Source of the DNA: Amycolatopsis sp. cg9
GTDB taxonomy: Bacteria > Actinomycetota > Actinomycetes > Mycobacteriales > Pseudonocardiaceae
Reading direction: 5' to 3'
Length of the DNA: 64,000 nt
Assembly (NCBI RefSeq): GCF_041346945.1
Contig: NZ_CP166850.1
Coordinates: 10,214,501 to 10,278,500 of the forward strand
Part shown: positions 33,501-45,334 of the stretch, piece after piece
How positions within the stretch are numbered: the first letter of the stretch is position 1
How the letters are laid out: each line of letters opens with the position of its first letter
Notes under the pieces: model-generated
Told to the model about the DNA's origin: nothing
What the model saw: only the letters and a program-made list of their open reading frames with translations
Databases searched by the model: none
Made by a program: the position numbers and the translations under genes

Positions 33501-36500
33501 AAGAGCACCGCCAGCCGGCCCGGGTTCCCGCTGCCGGTGAGCGCGCCGAGGTCGCCGCCGGCGATCGCGGCCAGCCCGGCGAGCAGCTCGGCGCCGGTCT
33601 CCCCGACGACGGCAGCACGGTGCCCGAGGTCGGCGCGGGTGGTGGCCAGGCTCAGCGCGACGTCGGCGGGCACGTCCTCGCCGAGGAACTCGTGCAGCCG
33701 GGCGGCTTGCGCCCGCAGCGCCGCCGGGCTCTTGGCCGACAGCACCCACGGCACCGGCCCGGAAACCGGCTCGCGCTCCTCGACCTCGACGGGCGGTGCC
33801 TGCTCCAGGATGGTGTGCGCGTTGGTGCCCGAGATGCCGAACGACGACACCCCGGCCCGCCGGGGCCGGTCGGAAGTCCATGCGCGCGACTCGGTCAGCA
33901 GCTCGACCGCACCCGCCGTCCAGTCCACATGGGACGAAGGCGCGTCGACGTGCAACGTCCGCGGCAGCACGCCGTGGCGCATCGCCTGCACCATCTTGAT
34001 GACGCCCGCGACCCCCGCGGCGGCCTGGGTGTGACCCAGGTTGGACTTCACCGAGCCGAGGTACAACGGCGTCGAGCGGTCCTGGCCGTAGGTCGCCAGC
34101 AGCGCCTGGGCTTCGATCGGGTCACCGAGCTTCGTCCCGGTGCCGTGCGCCTCCACCGCGTCCACTTCGGACGGAGCAAGGCCGGCGTCCGCGAGGGCCG
34201 CCTTGATCACCCGCTGCTGCGAGGGACCGTTCGGCGCCGTCAAGCCGTTCGACGCGCCGTCCGAGTTCACCGCCGAACCCCGCACCACGGCGAGGACTTC
34301 GTGGCCGTTGCGGCGCGCGTCCGACAGCCGTTCCACCAGCAGCAGGCCGACGCCTTCGGCCATGCTGGTGCCGTCCGCGCCCTCGGCGAACGCCTTGACC
34401 CGGCCGTCTTCGGCCAAGCCGCGCTGCTGGCTGAAGGCGAGCAGGACGCCGGGGGCGGGCATGACCGTCACGCCGCCGGCGAGCGCCAGATCGCATTCGC
34501 CGCGCCGCAGCGCCTGCACCGCCAGGTGCAACGCCACCAGCGACGACGAACACGCCGTGTCCACCGTCAGCGACGGGCCTTCCAAGCCGAACACGTACGA
34601 CAGCCGGCCCGACGCCACCGACGACGTCCCGCCGGTCATCAGGTGCCCTTCGAGGCCGTCGGTCGCCGCGCCCGCGCCGTAGCCGGAGGTGGCGGCGCCG
34701 ACGAACACGCCGGTCCGGCTGCCCCGGGCCGACGCCGGGTCGATGCCGGCGCGTTCGAACGCCTCCCAGGTCGCTTCGAGCAGGAGCCGCTGCTGCGGGT
34801 CCATGGTGAGCGCCTCGCGCGGCGCGATCTCGAACAGTTCCGGGTCGAAGCGGTCGGCGTCCGGCACGAAACCGCCGTTGCGCGTGTAGATCCGGCCCGG
34901 CGTGCCGGGTTCCGGGTGGTAGAGCCCGTCGAGGTCCCAGCCGCGGTCGGCGGGGAACGGCGTGATCGCGTCGGCGCCCCCGGCCACCAGGGACCACAGG
35001 TCTTCGGGCGAGGCGACGGAACCCGGGTAGCGGCAGCTCATCGCGACGATGACGATCGGGTCGTCCCCGCTCGGCCCGGCGTGGACCTCGGCGGCCGGTT
35101 CGACGGCGCCGCCGAAGAGCTCGGTCCGCAGCAGCGCCACGAGCGCCGCCGGGGCCGGGTGGTCGAACACCAGCGTCGCCGGCAGCCGCAGGCCGGTCGC
35201 GGCGCCGAGGCGGTTGCGCAGCTCGACGGCGGTCAGGGAGTCGAAGCCGAGTTCGGCGAACGAGCGGCCGGGCTCGATCTCGTCGGCGGTGTCGTGCCCG
35301 AGCACCGCGGCGACGTGGTCGCGGACCAGCTCCAGGAGCCGCCGGTCGCGCTCGGCGGCGGGCAGCACCCGCAGCCGGGCGGCCAGCCCGCCGTCGCCGG
35401 TGGTGGCCGCGGTGGCGGCCCGGCGGGTGGCGCGGACGAGCCCGCGCAGCAGCGGCGGCACCGGACCGTTCGCCGCCGAAAGGTCGAGCCGGGCCGGGAT
35501 CGCGAGGGTTTCGCCGCGGGCGACGGCCGCGTCGAACAGCGCCAGTCCTTCGGTGTCGGACAGCCCGGTCATGCCGCCCCGCGACATGCGCGCCAGGTCC
35601 GCGGCGCCGAGGTGCCCGGTCATCCCGCTCGCCTCCGCCCACAGGCCCCAGGCCAGGGAGACGCCCGGCAGGCCGAGGGCCCGGCGGTGCGCGGCCAGTG
35701 CGTCGAGCGCGGTGTTGGCGGCGGCGTAGTTGCCCTGCCCGGCCGTGCCGAACACGCCGGCGGCGGCCGAGAAGAGCACGAACAGCGCCAGGTCCTGGCC
35801 GCGGGTCAGCTCGTGCAGGTTGACGGCGGCGTCGACCTTGGGCCGCAGCACGTCCGCGAGCCGCGCCGCGTCGAGGCCGGTGAGCAGGCCGTCGGCGAGG
35901 ACACCCGCGGTGTGCACGACCCCGGTCAGCGTGCGGCCGGCCAGCAGCTCGGCCAAGGCGTCGCGGTCGGCGGCGTCGCACGCGGCGACGGTCACCTCGG
36001 CGCCCAGCGCGGTCAGGTCGGCCGCCAGCTCGGCGGCGCCCGGCGCGGCCGGGCCGCGGCGGCTGACCAGCAGCAGCCGCCGGACGCCGTGCGCGGTCAC
36101 CAGGTGCCGCGCGATCCGCGCGCCGAGCGTGCCGGTGCCGCCGGTGACGAGCACGGTGCCGGCCGGGTCGAGCGGGCGCGGCAGGGTGACGACGTTCTTG
36201 CCGACGTGCCGGGCCTGGCTGATGAACCGGAACGCCTCCGGCACCTGCCGCACGTCCCAGGTCCGCCGCGGCAGCGGGGTGAGCGCACCGGCTTCGAACA
36301 GCCCGGCGAGTTCGCGCAGGATCTCCCGCAGGCGCTCGGGTCCGGCTTCGATGAGGTCGAACGCCCGGTAGACGACGCCCTCGTGGGTACGGGCCACTTC
36401 GTCGGCGTCGCGGACGTCGGCCTTGCCCATCTCGACGAACCGGCCGCCGCGCGGCAGCAGCCGCAGGGAAGCGTCGACGAACTCGCCCGCGAGGGCGTCG

Positions 36501-39500
36501 AGCACGACGTCGACCCCGCGCCCACCGGTCGCCGCGCGGAAGTGGTCCTCGAAGGACAGTGCGCGGGAGTCTCCGATGTGGACGGTGTCGAGGCCCAGTT
36601 CCCTGAGTACGTCGTGCTTCCCGGTGCTCGCGGTGGCGAACACCTCGGCGCCGTGGTGCCGGGCGAGCTGGACGGCGGCCATGCCGACGCCGCCGGCCGC
36701 CGCGTGCACGAGCACCGACTGGCCCGCGCGCAGGCCGCCGAGGTCGAACAGCCCGTAGTAGGCGGTGGCGAAGGCGACGGGCACCGACGCGGCTTCGGCG
36801 AAGCTCCACCCGGCCGGCATCGGGGTGACCAGGCGGTGGTCGGTCACGGCGACCGGGCCGAGCGCACCGGTGAACAGCCCGGTCACGCGGTCGCCGGCGG
36901 CGAGCCCGCGCACCCGGTCCCCCGTCTCGAGGACGACACCGGCGGCCTCGCCGCCCATCAGCGCCTGCCCCGGGTACATCCCGAGGGTGATCAGAACGTC
37001 GCGGAAGTTCAGCCCGGCCGCGCGGACTTCGACGCGGATCTCGTCGGGCCCGAGCTCGGCCCCGGCTTCCGGTGCCGGGAGCGTCGCGAGGCCGTCGAGG
37101 GTGCCGGTGCCGGTCGTGCCGACGCGCCAGTGCTCGTCCCCCGGCAGCGTCAGTTCGGCGGCCGGGCGGGCCAGCCGCGCGGCGAGCAGGGTTCCCGCGC
37201 GGGCGGCGAGCTGCGGTTCGCCGGACGCCAGCGCGGTGCCGATGGCGGCCGTGGCGTCGGACCGGTCGTCGAGGTCCAGGAGCACGAACCGGCCGGGGTT
37301 CTCCGACTGGGCCGAGCGGATCAGCCCCCAGGCCGGGGCCTGGGCCAGGCCGGGCACCGGGTCGCCGGGCAGCGCGGCGAGGGCGCCGGTGGTGAGCACG
37401 ACCAGCCGGGCGGCGGCGAACCGCTCGTCCGCCAGCCACTCCTGCGCGGTCGCGAGGACGTGCGCGGCGACGGCGTGCGGGCCGGTGCCGGCGACCGGCA
37501 GCACCACGGCGTCCGGTACCTCGGCGAGGTCGCCGAGGGCACCCGAAAGCCAGGTGAACCCGGGCACCTCACCGGTCGCGGTCACCGGTGCCCACTCGGT
37601 GCGGAAGAGCGCGTCCGGTACGTCGTCCACTGTGGACGCGACCTGGAACGCCAGCGAGCCGATGCCGGCGACCGGGTGGCCGGCCGGGTCGGTGGCCAGG
37701 ACCGACACCGCGTTCGGTCCCGCCTGGCTCAGCCGGACCCGCAGGGCGGTGGCCCCGGCCGCGAACACGCTGACGTCGGTGAAGGCGAACGGGAGCCGAG
37801 CCTGGCCGTCGTCGGGGAAGAACGCGCCGAGCCCGAGCGCGTGCAGGGCGGCGTCGAGCAGGGCGGGGTGCACGGCGAACGCGTCGGTAGCGGGCAGCTC
37901 GACCTCGGCGAACACCGCACCGTCGAGCCGCCAGGCGGCGCGCAGGCCGCGGAAGGCGGGCCCGTAGTGGTAGCCGGCCTCGGCGAGGGCGGTGTAGTGG
38001 CGCTCGACGTCGAGGGCTTCCGCGCCGGCGGGCGGCCACTCGGCCAGCGTCCCGGGTTCCGGCGCGCCGGGGGCCAGGACGCCTTGGGCGTGCCGGGTCC
38101 AGCGCGCGCCGGGGCGGTCCGGGCGCGAGCTGATGGTCAGGCCGCGGCGGCCGTCCTCGCCCGGTGCCTCGACGACGACCTGGAGCTGGACGCCGCCGGT
38201 GGCGGGCACGGCGAGCGGCGCGCCGAGGGTGAGCTCTTCGACGGTGCCGCAGCCGGTGTGGTCGCCCGCGTGGACGGCGAGCTCGGCGAACGCGGTGCCG
38301 GGCAGGAGGGCGGTGCCGAGGACTTCGTGGTCGCCGAGCCACGGGTGCGTCTGCCGGGACAGCCGTCCGGTGAGGACGAGCCGGTCCTCCTCGGCGAGGG
38401 TGACCGCGGCGCCCAGCAGCGGGTGCTCGACGGCACCGAGGCCGAGCCCGGCGGCGTCGCCGGTGCGGGTGGCCGGGCGGGGCCAGTACTGCTTGCGCTG
38501 GAAGGCGTACGTCGGGAGGTCGACGACCCGGGCGGCCGGGAAGGCCGGCGTCCAGTCGACGGCGACGCCGTGGACGTGGGCTTCGGCGACCGCGGTGTGG
38601 AAGCGGGTCAGGCCACCGTCGTCGCGGCGGAGGCTTCCCAGCGCGACGACGTCTTCCCCGAGCGCCATGGTCAGCACCGGGTGCGGCGACGCCTCGATGA
38701 ACGTGCCGAACCCTTCGCTCTTCAGCCGCTCGATCGCGGTGTCCAGGCGGACCGTGCTGCGCAGGTTCGTGTACCAGTACTCGGCGTCGACCCGCTCGTT
38801 CCACTGCCCCGTCACCGTCGAGAGGAACGCGATCGTGCCTTCGCGGGGCGTGATCGGGGCGAGGACCGCTCGCAGCTCTTCGCGGAGTTGCTCGACCTGC
38901 GCCGAGTGGGAGGCGTAGTCCACCGGGACGCGCTTGGCGCGGATGCCGTCGGCTTCGCAGGACGCGATCAGCTCCTCGAGGGCCCGGGGTTCGCCGGAGA
39001 CCACGACCGCGGCGGGGCCGTTGACCGCGGCGATCGAGAGGCCGCCGGTCAGCCGTCCTTCGACGGTTTCGCGGCCGGCGGCCACCGAGACCATGCCGCC
39101 CCGCCCGGCGAGGGCGAGGATCGCCTTGCTGCGCAGCGCGACCACCCGCGCACCGTCCTCGAGGGACAGTGCGCCGGACACCACGGCCGCGGCGATCTCC
39201 CCCTGCGAGTGGCCGACCACCGCGTCCGGGACCACCCCGAACGAACGCCACAGCTCCGCGAGGGAGACCATCACCGCGAACAGCGCGGGCTGGACCACGT
39301 CGACCCGGGTCAGGGCTTCGACGTCGTCGAGGACCTCTCGCAGCGACCAGTCCGCGAAGGGGCTCAGGGCGGCCGCGCATTCGTCGAGGCAAGCGGCGAA
39401 CACCGGGGCGGCGCTCGCGAGTTCGAGGGCCATCCCGGCCCACTGGGAACCCTGGCCCGGGAACACCAGCGCGACCTTGCCGGGCGCGTCGGCCACCCCG

Positions 39501-42500
39501 GTGACGACGTCCGCCGCCGGGGTGCCCTCCGCCAGCGCGGCCAAGCCGGCCGGGAGGTCGCCGACCACGACCGCGCGGTGCGGGAGCCGGGCCCGGGTGG
39601 TCGCCAGGGAGAACCCGATGTCGGCCGGCGCACCGGCCACCCCGAGCAGCGCCCGCGCTTGACCGCGCAGGGCGTCGGCCGAGCGGGCGGAAAGCACCCA
39701 CGGGACCGGTTCCGTCGCGGGGCTCGGCGCGGTTTCGGGCTGGGGAACGGCTTCCAGGACGGTGTGCGCGTTGGTGCCGCTCATGCCGAACGACGACACC
39801 GCCGCCCGCAGCGGCCGGTCGGCCGTCCACTCGCGCGATTCCGTCAGCAGCTCGACCGCACCGGCCGTCCAGTCCACATGGGACGAAGGCGCGTCGACGT
39901 GCAGCGTCCGCGGCAGCACGCCGTGCCGCATCGCCATGACCATCTTGATCACGCCGGCGACACCGGCCGCCGCCTGGGTGTGGCCGATGTTGGACTTCAC
40001 CGAACCCAGGTACAGCGGCGTCGAGCGGTCCTGGCCGTACGTCGTTAGCAGCGCCTGGGCTTCGATCGGGTCACCGAGCGTGGTTCCGGTGCCGTGCGCT
40101 TCGACCGCGTCGACGTCCGAAGTGGACAGACCGGCGTCGGCCAGCGCGGCACGGATGACCCGCTGCTGGGCCGGGCCGTTGGGGGCGGTGAGGCCGTTGG
40201 AAGCGCCGTCCTGGTTGACCGCCGAGCCGCGGACCACGGCCAGTACCCGGTGACCGTTGCGCTCGGCGTCCGACAGCCGCTCGAGCAGCACCAGGCCCGC
40301 GCCTTCGCCCCAGGCCGTGCCGTCCGCGGCCTCGGCGAACGCCTTGCAGCGGCCGTCCGCGGCGAGCCCGCGCTGGCGGCTGAACTCGACGAACGTGCCC
40401 GGCGTGGCCATCACGGTCACGCCGCCCGCCAGCGCCATCGAGCACTCGCCCAGGCGCAGCGACTGGACGGCCAGGTGCAGCGCGACCAGCGAAGACGAGC
40501 ACGCCGTGTCGACCGAGACCGCCGGACCCTCCAGCCCAAAGGTGTAGGCCAGGCGGCCCGAGGCGACGCTCGCCGCGTTGCCGGTGGCGATGTGCCCTTC
40601 GAGGGCGTCGGCCGAGCCGAGGAGCAGCGTCGTGTAGTCGTGGCTGTTGGTGCCGGCGAACACACCGGTCCGGCTGCCCCGGACCGAAGCCGGGTCGATG
40701 CCCGCGCGCTCGAACGCTTCCCACGTGAGCTCCAGCAGGAGGCGCTGCTGCGGGTCCATCGCGAGGGCCTCGCGCGGCGAGATGCCGAAGAAGCCGGCGT
40801 CGAAGCCGCCCGCGGCGTCGAGGAACGCGCCCTCGGTGACGCTCACCGAGCCGAGCCGCGAGGGGTCGGCGTCGTACAGGTTCTCCAGGTCCCAGCCGCG
40901 GTCGGCCGGGAAGCCGGAGACCGCGTCCGCGCCGCCGGACACCAGGCGCCACAGGTCTTCCGGCGACGCGATCCCGCCCGCGTACCGGCAGCTCATCGCG
41001 ACGATGGCGATCGGCTCGTCGGCGGCCGCGGCCACCGTCGTGGTGGTTTCGGCGGCGGCGTCGCCCAGGACGCCGGCCCGCAGGTGGGCGGCCAGCGCGG
41101 CCGGGGTCGGCCAGTCGTAGACGAGCGTCGCGGGCAGCGCGAGCCCCGTCTCCGCGCGCAGGGCGTCCCGCAGCTCGATCGCGGTCAGCGAGTCGAAGCC
41201 GATCTCCTGGAAGGCGCGGTCCGGCGCGACGGCGGCCGCGCTCGCGTGCCCGAGCACCGCGGCGGCCTGGTCCCGGACGAGCTGCAGCAGCACCTCGTCG
41301 GCGACCGCCGGGGACAGCCCGCGCAGCCGGGCGACGAGACCTCCGGTCGCGGGGGCGCCCGGCTCGGGGACGGCGCCGGGGATCCCGGTCAGCAGCGGGC
41401 TCGGCCGCCGCGAGGTGAAGGCGGCGGCGAACCGCGGCCAGTCGACGTCGGCGAAGGTGACGGTCGTGTCCCCGCCCGCGGCGCGCAGCAGCGCGGTCAC
41501 GGCCACTCCCGGCTCCAGCGCGCGCAGCCCGCGGCGGAGCAGGTAGTCCTCGGCGTCGTTGTCGGCGGCCATCCCGCCGTCGGCCCACGGGCCCCAGGCC
41601 ACGGCCGTGGCGGCGAGACCGCGGGCGCGGCGGCCTTCGGCGAGCGCGTCGAGGAAAGCGTTCGCGGCGCCGTAGAGCGCCTGCTGCCCGCTGCCCCACA
41701 CCCCGGCGATCGAGGAGAACAGGACGAACGCGTCGAGGTCGGCGTCGGCCAGGAGCTCGTCGAGGTGACGGGCGCCGGCCGCCTTGGCGGCCCACAGTTC
41801 GGCGACCGCCGAGCCGTCCACTTCGGACAGCGGCGCGGACCGGACGACCCCCGCGGTGTGCACGACGGCGGTGAGCCCGGGGCTGACGCGCTCGATCAGC
41901 TCGGCGAGGAACTCCCGGTCGGCGACGTCGCCAGCCGCGAACGTCACCCGCACGTCCAGTTCGTCGGCCAGTTCGGCCGCGCCGGGGGCGTCGGCCCCGC
42001 GGCGGGAGACCAGCACCAGGTGGTCGGCGCCGTCCCGGGCGAGGCGGCGGGCGACGTGCGCGCCCAGCGCGCCGGTCCCGCCGGTGACGAGCACCGTGCC
42101 GCGCGGGGTCCACGCGGGGGCCGCGACCGGCTCGGCGGGTGCCAGCCGCCGCCCGAAGTCGCCCTCGGCGCGGAGGGCGATCTGGTCTTCGGCACCGTTC
42201 AGCCGGGCGAAGAACCGTGCCGCGGTGCCGGAGTCCACTTCGGACGGCAGGTCGAGCAGGCCGCCCCAGCGATCGGGCAGTTCGAGCGCGGCGGCGCGGC
42301 CGAGACCCCAGACGGCGGCCTGGCCGGGATCCGGCGCCGGGTCGGTTCCGGTGGCGCGAACGGCCCCGGAGGTGACGCACCACAGCGGGGCGCCGACCCC
42401 GGCGTCGGCGAGTTCACGCAGGAGGTCGACGGTCCGCTCGAGCCCGGCGCCGCTGAACACGACGACCGGCTCGGCGTCGCCGAGGGTGCCGTCGAACGGG

Positions 42501-45313
42501 ATGACCCGGCCGTTCCAGCTTTCGAGGACGGCTGCCAGCTGCGGGGACGGGTCGACGACCAGGCAGTCGCCCTGGGGTGCGGCGGCTTCGGCGGGGTCCA
42601 GTGCGGTCCAGGTGACGCGGTACCGGCACGCGTCCGCGGCCGTGGCCTCGTCACGGCGTTGCCGCACGGCGGCCAGTGCGGGCCGCAGGGTGTCCTCGGG
42701 CAGGCCGAGTTCGGCGGCGAGCGCCGAGACGTCCACGTCGGCCTGCGGGGCGGGGGTGGGCCAGAACCGTTCCCGCTGGAACGGGTAGGTGGGCAGGTCG
42801 ATCCGCGGGCCGGCGGGCAGGTAGGCGGCCCAGTCGACGGCGCCGCCGTGCACCCACACCCCGGCGAGGGCGGTCACGAGCGTCCGCTCCTCGTCGCGGT
42901 CACGCCGCAGCGCGGGGAAGGACGAACCCGGCACCATCGCGCTGAGCACCCCGTCCGGCCCCAGCTCCAGGAAGACCCGCACGCCCTCGGCTTCCAGCGC
43001 GGCCACCCCGTCGGCGAACCGGACGGCCTCCCGCACGTGCCGCACCCAGTAGTCCGCCGTGAACGACTCGGCGAGAGCACCGCTCACATTCGAGATCACC
43101 GGTATCGTCGCAGAGCGGTAGGTCAAAGCTTCGGCGACCGCACGGAACTCGCCGAGCATGGGATCCATCAGCGGCGAGTGGAACGCGTGGCTCACCGTGA
43201 GGCGCTTGGTTTTCGGGAACTGCGCGGCGATCGCCAGCACCTCGGCCTCATCGCCCGAAATGACCACCGACTCCGGACCGTTCACCGCCGCGATCGACAC
43301 ACCCTCGGTCAGCACGATCTCCGACTCGGGGGCCGCGATCGAGACCATCGCACCGCCCGAGGGCAGGGCCTGCATCAGCGACGCCCGCGCGGAAACCAGA
43401 CGGCACGCGTCCTCAAGCGACAGCACACCGGCGACATGGGCGGCGGAGATTTCGCCAATGGAGTGCCCGGCAACGAAATCCGGACGGACACCGAACGACT
43501 CCACCAACCGGAACAACGCCACCTCGACCGCGAACAACGCCGGCTGCGTGAACTCCGTACGGTTCAGCAACTCAGCATCGTCGAAAGCCGAGCGCAGGTC
43601 AGGGAAGTGCCCACACACCTCGTCGAAAGCCGCGGCGTACACCGGGAACCGCGCGTACAGTTCGCTGCCCATCCCGATCCGCTGCGCGCCCTGACCGGTG
43701 AACAGCACCGCCAGCCGGGCACCCTCACGGACTTCGCCAGTGATCAGGTTCGGTTCGAGGACGACCGCCCGGTGCTCGAACGCCGTCCGGGTGGTGGCCA
43801 GCGCGCGGGCGATGTCCACCGGGTCGGCCGGCACCTCGGCGAGCCGGGAGACCTGCGCCTGCACCGCTTCCGGTGTCTTCGCCGACAGCACGAACGGCGT
43901 CAGCGTGCCGACCGGCGGCTCCGCCGGCACCGGCTCGGCGGGCGGGACGGCTTCGAGGATCGTGTGCGCGTTCGTGCCGCTGACCCCGAACGACGACACC
44001 GCGGCCCGCCGCGGCCGGTCACCCGAAGGCCACTCGCGGGCCTCGGTCAGCAGCTCGACCGCACCCGCCGACCAGTCCACATGGGACGAAGGCGCGTCCA
44101 CGTGCAGCGTCCGCGGCAGCACCCCGTGCCGCATCGCCATGACCATCTTGATGATCCCCGCGACCCCGGCCGCGGCCTGGGTGTGCCCGATGTTCGACTT
44201 CACCGAGCCGAGCCACAACGGCGTCGAGCGGTCCTGCCCGTAGGTGGCCAGGAGCGCCTGGGCTTCGATCGGGTCGCCGAGGGTCGTCCCGGTGCCGTGC
44301 GCCTCGACGACGTCGATGTCCGAAGTGGACAGCCGGGCGCTGTCGAGCGCCGCGCGGATCACCCGCTGCTGGGACGGGCCGTTCGGCGCGGTCAGGCCGT
44401 TGGACGCGCCGTCGGAGTTGACCGCCGAACCCCGCACCAGCGCCAGGACTTCGTGGCCGTGGCGCCGCGCGTCCGAGAGGCGCTCCACGAGGAGCATCCC
44501 GACGCCTTCGCCCCAGCCGGTGCCGTCGGCCGCCTCGGCGAACGCCTTGACGCGGCCGTCCGGCGCGAGCCCGCGCTGCTTGCTGAACTCGACGAACGTG
44601 CCCGGTGTCGCCATCACGGTCGCGCCGCCGGCCAGTGCCAGGTCGCATTCGCCCTGCCGCAGGGCCTGCACGGCGAGGTGCAGCGCGACCAGCGACGACG
44701 AGCACGCCGTGTCGACGGTCAGCGAAGTGCCCTCGAACCCGAACAGGTACGACAGCCGCCCGGAGACGACGCTCGCCGCGTTGCCGGTGCCGAGGTAGCC
44801 CTCGACGTCCTCGGCCGACGAGCGCAGCAGCGTCAGGTAGTCCTGGCCGTTGGAGCCGACGAAGACCCCGGTCCGGCTGCCCCGGACCGAAGCGGGGTCG
44901 ATGCCGGCCCGTTCGAAGGCCTCCCACGACGTCTCCAGCAGGAGCCGCTGCTGGGGGTCCATGGCGAGCGCCTCGCGCGGCGAGATCCCGAAGAACCCGG
45001 CGTCGAAGAGGTCGGCGTCGTGCAGGAAAGCGCCTTCACGCGCGTACGTCGTCCCCGGGCGGCCTTCGTCGAACAGCGTCGCGGTGTCCCAGCCGCGGTT
45101 GGCGGGGAACGCCGTGACGGCGTCACCACCGCGGGCCACCAGGTCCCACAGCCCTTCCGGCGAGCGCACGCCGCCGGGGAACCGGCAGGCCATCGCGACG
45201 ATGGCGACCGGCTCGGTCGCCGCCTCGACGAGCTGCCGGTTCTGCCGCCGCAGCCGCTCGGCCTCCTTGACGGAGGCGCGCAGCGCGTCGAGCACCTTCT
45301 CGGGCGTGGCCAT
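30530..45313 (-). CDS. Modular type I polyketide synthase PKS-B, three modules
   Basis: This complete 4927-residue extender PKS starts at ATG 45313, with a GGAG ribosome-binding site 8 nt upstream. It begins with an N-terminal docking helix ([20 protein letters not shown]). Domain order: KS 34-460, AT ~540-800, KR ~1080, ACP ~1375; KS 1433, AT ~1950, DH ~2295-2490, ER ~2750-3045, KR ~3060, ACP ~3357; KS 3418, AT ~3940, KR ~4507, ACP ~4804; then a C-terminal docking segment ending in an acidic DDELFDFID motif. The three KS domains keep DTACSSS, HGTGT and GHTQ. AT motifs predict malonyl, methylmalonyl, malonyl. Module 2 is fully reducing. Its KR has FSAAAG where most KRs here have FSS, so the usual catalytic Ser position is Ala. 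The gene sits between PKS-A and PKS-C with very short gaps, indicating one transcript. Confidence 0.98.
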   Translation of the reverse strand: MATPEKVLDALRASVKEAERLRRQNRQLVEAATEPVAIVAMACRFPGGVRSPEGLWDLVARGGDAVTAFPANRGWDTATLFDEGRPGTTYAREGAFLHDADLFDAGFFGISPREALAMDPQQRLLLETSWEAFERAGIDPASVRGSRTGVFVGSNGQDYLTLLRSSAEDVEGYLGTGNAASVVSGRLSYLFGFEGTSLTVDTACSSSLVALHLAVQALRQGECDLALAGGATVMATPGTFVEFSKQRGLAPDGRVKAFAEAADGTGWGEGVGMLLVERLSDARRHGHEVLALVRGSAVNSDGASNGLTAPNGPSQQRVIRAALDSARLSTSDIDVVEAHGTGTTLGDPIEAQALLATYGQDRSTPLWLGSVKSNIGHTQAAAGVAGIIKMVMAMRHGVLPRTLHVDAPSSHVDWSAGAVELLTEAREWPSGDRPRRAAVSSFGVSGTNAHTILEAVPPAEPVPAEPPVGTLTPFVLSAKTPEAVQAQVSRLAEVPADPVDIARALATTRTAFEHRAVVLEPNLITGEVREGARLAVLFTGQGAQRIGMGSELYARFPVYAAAFDEVCGHFPDLRSAFDDAELLNRTEFTQPALFAVEVALFRLVESFGVRPDFVAGHSIGEISAAHVAGVLSLEDACRLVSARASLMQALPSGGAMVSIAAPESEIVLTEGVSIAAVNGPESVVISGDEAEVLAIAAQFPKTKRLTVSHAFHSPLMDPMLGEFRAVAEALTYRSATIPVISNVSGALAESFTADYWVRHVREAVRFADGVAALEAEGVRVFLELGPDGVLSAMVPGSSFPALRRDRDEERTLVTALAGVWVHGGAVDWAAYLPAGPRIDLPTYPFQRERFWPTPAPQADVDVSALAAELGLPEDTLRPALAAVRQRRDEATAADACRYRVTWTALDPAEAAAPQGDCLVVDPSPQLAAVLESWNGRVIPFDGTLGDAEPVVVFSGAGLERTVDLLRELADAGVGAPLWCVTSGAVRATGTDPAPDPGQAAVWGLGRAAALELPDRWGGLLDLPSEVDSGTAARFFARLNGAEDQIALRAEGDFGRRLAPAEPVAAPAWTPRGTVLVTGGTGALGAHVARRLARDGADHLVLVSRRGADAPGAAELADELDVRVTFAAGDVADREFLAELIERVSPGLTAVVHTAGVVRSAPLSEVDGSAVAELWAAKAAGARHLDELLADADLDAFVLFSSIAGVWGSGQQALYGAANAFLDALAEGRRARGLAATAVAWGPWADGGMAADNDAEDYLLRRGLRALEPGVAVTALLRAAGGDTTVTFADVDWPRFAAAFTSRRPSPLLTGIPGAVPEPGAPATGGLVARLRGLSPAVADEVLLQLVRDQAAAVLGHASAAAVAPDRAFQEIGFDSLTAIELRDALRAETGLALPATLVYDWPTPAALAAHLRAGVLGDAAAETTTTVAAAADEPIAIVAMSCRYAGGIASPEDLWRLVSGGADAVSGFPADRGWDLENLYDADPSRLGSVSVTEGAFLDAAGGFDAGFFGISPREALAMDPQQRLLLELTWEAFERAGIDPASVRGSRTGVFAGTNSHDYTTLLLGSADALEGHIATGNAASVASGRLAYTFGLEGPAVSVDTACSSSLVALHLAVQSLRLGECSMALAGGVTVMATPGTFVEFSRQRGLAADGRCKAFAEAADGTAWGEGAGLVLLERLSDAERNGHRVLAVVRGSAVNQDGASNGLTAPNGPAQQRVIRAALADAGLSTSDVDAVEAHGTGTTLGDPIEAQALLTTYGQDRSTPLYLGSVKSNIGHTQAAAGVAGVIKMVMAMRHGVLPRTLHVDAPSSHVDWTAGAVELLTESREWTADRPLRAAVSSFGMSGTNAHTVLEAVPQPETAPSPATEPVPWVLSARSADALRGQARALLGVAGAPADIGFSLATTRARLPHRAVVVGDLPAGLAALAEGTPAADVVTGVADAPGKVALVFPGQGSQWAGMALELASAAPVFAACLDECAAALSPFADWSLREVLDDVEALTRVDVVQPALFAVMVSLAELWRSFGVVPDAVVGHSQGEIAAAVVSGALSLEDGARVVALRSKAILALAGRGGMVSVAAGRETVEGRLTGGLSIAAVNGPAAVVVSGEPRALEELIASCEADGIRAKRVPVDYASHSAQVEQLREELRAVLAPITPREGTIAFLSTVTGQWNERVDAEYWYTNLRSTVRLDTAIERLKSEGFGTFIEASPHPVLTMALGEDVVALGSLRRDDGGLTRFHTAVAEAHVHGVAVDWTPAFPAARVVDLPTYAFQRKQYWPRPATRTGDAAGLGLGAVEHPLLGAAVTLAEEDRLVLTGRLSRQTHPWLGDHEVLGTALLPGTAFAELAVHAGDHTGCGTVEELTLGAPLAVPATGGVQLQVVVEAPGEDGRRGLTISSRPDRPGARWTRHAQGVLAPGAPEPGTLAEWPPAGAEALDVERHYTALAEAGYHYGPAFRGLRAAWRLDGAVFAEVELPATDAFAVHPALLDAALHALGLGAFFPDDGQARLPFAFTDVSVFAAGATALRVRLSQAGPNAVSVLATDPAGHPVAGIGSLAFQVASTVDDVPDALFRTEWAPVTATGEVPGFTWLSGALGDLAEVPDAVVLPVAGTGPHAVAAHVLATAQEWLADERFAAARLVVLTTGALAALPGDPVPGLAQAPAWGLIRSAQSENPGRFVLLDLDDRSDATAAIGTALASGEPQLAARAGTLLAARLARPAAELTLPGDEHWRVGTTGTGTLDGLATLPAPEAGAELGPDEIRVEVRAAGLNFRDVLITLGMYPGQALMGGEAAGVVLETGDRVRGLAAGDRVTGLFTGALGPVAVTDHRLVTPMPAGWSFAEAASVPVAFATAYYGLFDLGGLRAGQSVLVHAAAGGVGMAAVQLARHHGAEVFATASTGKHDVLRELGLDTVHIGDSRALSFEDHFRAATGGRGVDVVLDALAGEFVDASLRLLPRGGRFVEMGKADVRDADEVARTHEGVVYRAFDLIEAGPERLREILRELAGLFEAGALTPLPRRTWDVRQVPEAFRFISQARHVGKNVVTLPRPLDPAGTVLVTGGTGTLGARIARHLVTAHGVRRLLLVSRRGPAAPGAAELAADLTALGAEVTVAACDAADRDALAELLAGRTLTGVVHTAGVLADGLLTGLDAARLADVLRPKVDAAVNLHELTRGQDLALFVLFSAAAGVFGTAGQGNYAAANTALDALAAHRRALGLPGVSLAWGLWAEASGMTGHLGAADLARMSRGGMTGLSDTEGLALFDAAVARGETLAIPARLDLSAANGPVPPLLRGLVRATRRAATAATTGDGGLAARLRVLPAAERDRRLLELVRDHVAAVLGHDTADEIEPGRSFAELGFDSLTAVELRNRLGAATGLRLPATLVFDHPAPAALVALLRTELFGGAVEPAAEVHAGPSGDDPIVIVAMSCRYPGSVASPEDLWSLVAGGADAITPFPADRGWDLDGLYHPEPGTPGRIYTRNGGFVPDADRFDPELFEIAPREALTMDPQQRLLLEATWEAFERAGIDPASARGSRTGVFVGAATSGYGAGAATDGLEGHLMTGGTSSVASGRLSYVFGLEGPSLTVDTACSSSLVALHLAVQALRRGECDLALAGGVTVMPAPGVLLAFSQQRGLAEDGRVKAFAEGADGTSMAEGVGLLLVERLSDARRNGHEVLAVVRGSAVNSDGASNGLTAPNGPSQQRVIKAALADAGLAPSEVDAVEAHGTGTKLGDPIEAQALLATYGQDRSTPLYLGSVKSNLGHTQAAAGVAGVIKMVQAMRHGVLPRTLHVDAPSSHVDWTAGAVELLTESRAWTSDRPRRAGVSSFGISGTNAHTILEQAPPVEVEEREPVSGPVPWVLSAKSPAALRAQAARLHEFLGEDVPADVALSLATTRADLGHRAAVVGETGAELLAGLAAIAGGDLGALTGSGNPGRLAVLFTGQGAQRAGMGRELYARFPVFAEAFDEISALLDTDLPLHEVIDTDLLDRTGYAQPAIFALEVALFRLVESWGVRPDFVAGHSIGELAAAHVAGVLSLPDACALVSARASLMQALPEGGAMVAIGAPEADVRAELPGDGVGIAAVNGPHSTVLSGEETAVLALAAEFAGRGVKTKRLRVSHAFHSPLMDPMLAEFRAVAETLTYHPAEIPVISNVSGALAEPYTAEYWVRHVREAVRFADAVTTLAEQGASTFLELGPDGVLSAMAAESTDLPAVPTLRDGEDEPRALVTAFARLRVAGFPLDARALLAGARRTALPTYAFQRSRFWLEPAPPAEGDRGFWAAVDAGDLGLDDHAMAALGRWRSSSTVDAWRYRVTWRPLAETTGRLTGRWLVLGADDLAGEVAQALAAHGAEPVVDSGRLDRAALTTLLRDHAGVEGVVSLLAVDGDAEAGLAANLVLTQAFADSGVPARLWCLTRGAVKDVTRPGQATTWGFGRIAALELPSGWGGLADLPETLDAAAGARLAAVLADGTEDEVAIRPDGVFARRLAPAPAGATRDWRPRGTVLVTGGTGALGAAVARELAASGAEHLVLTGRRGAQAPGAAELASELSALGVRVTLAACDAADRDALAKVVAAIPADLPLTAVVHAAGTGQNGPLTAITPDEVTAVLAGKVAGARHLDELTRDRDLDAFVLFSSISGVWGSGEQAVYGAANAFLDALAEERRGRGLTATAIAWGPWAESGMAADDGAVRMLRGRGLPPMDPALGVTAFRRALAADDTAVVVADVDWARFAPVFTAARPRPVLADLPAVRAALTEAEPEESGFASMPAADRPKALLTLVLDQVAGVLGHTAQAIGPERAFKELGFDSLMAVELRNRLAAGTGLSLPASLAFDHPTAADLAEELDRRLGGPAEPDRIRLLDELDRLEAAFETVTETDLAGISARGEITARLKGFLARWSELDGDRAGTDLGDASDDELFDFIDSTFRTS
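30770..35065 (-). other. PKS-B module 3: KS-AT-KR-ACP, malonyl
   Basis: The AT is the divergent malonyl type ([17 protein letters not shown]). The KR has [18 protein letters not shown] and no LDD (A-type). The ACP reads [11 protein letters not shown]. The predicted product is a beta-hydroxyl. The module is followed by the PKS-B docking tail. Confidence 0.9.
35080..41020 (-). other. PKS-B module 2: KS-AT-DH-ER-KR-ACP, methylmalonyl, fully reducing
   Basis: The AT has GHSQGE and YASHS (methylmalonyl). The DH has [12 protein letters not shown] and LLDAALH. The ER has [13 protein letters not shown] and [13 protein letters not shown]. The KR has GGTGTLG, LAD in place of LDD, and FSAAAGVFG with Ala 13 residues before the catalytic Tyr. 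If all domains work, an alpha-methyl methylene unit results. From memory of the ER literature, the Tyr in LGMYP correlates with a 2S methyl centre. Confidence 0.88.
41050..45215 (-). other. PKS-B module 1: KS-AT-KR-ACP, malonyl
   Basis: The KS has DTACSSS (~44700). The AT has GHSIGEIS (~43460) and HAFHS (malonyl). The KR has [18 protein letters not shown] and YGAAN; there is no LDD, hence A-type. The ACP reads IGFDSL (~41195). The predicted product is a beta-hydroxyl without a branch. Confidence 0.9.
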
Positions 45314-45321
45314 GGTTTCAG

Positions 45322-45325
45322 CTCC
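45322..45325 (-). promoter_or_regulatory. Ribosome-binding site of PKS-B
   Basis: GGAG on the minus strand lies 8 nt before ATG 45313, inside the 21-bp gap after the PKS-A stop. It supports that start. The other junctions have weaker sites (a GGGG stretch before PKS-C and before PKS-E), where coupling to the upstream stop codon is more likely. Confidence 0.65.
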
Positions 45326-45334
45326 AGGGGTGGG

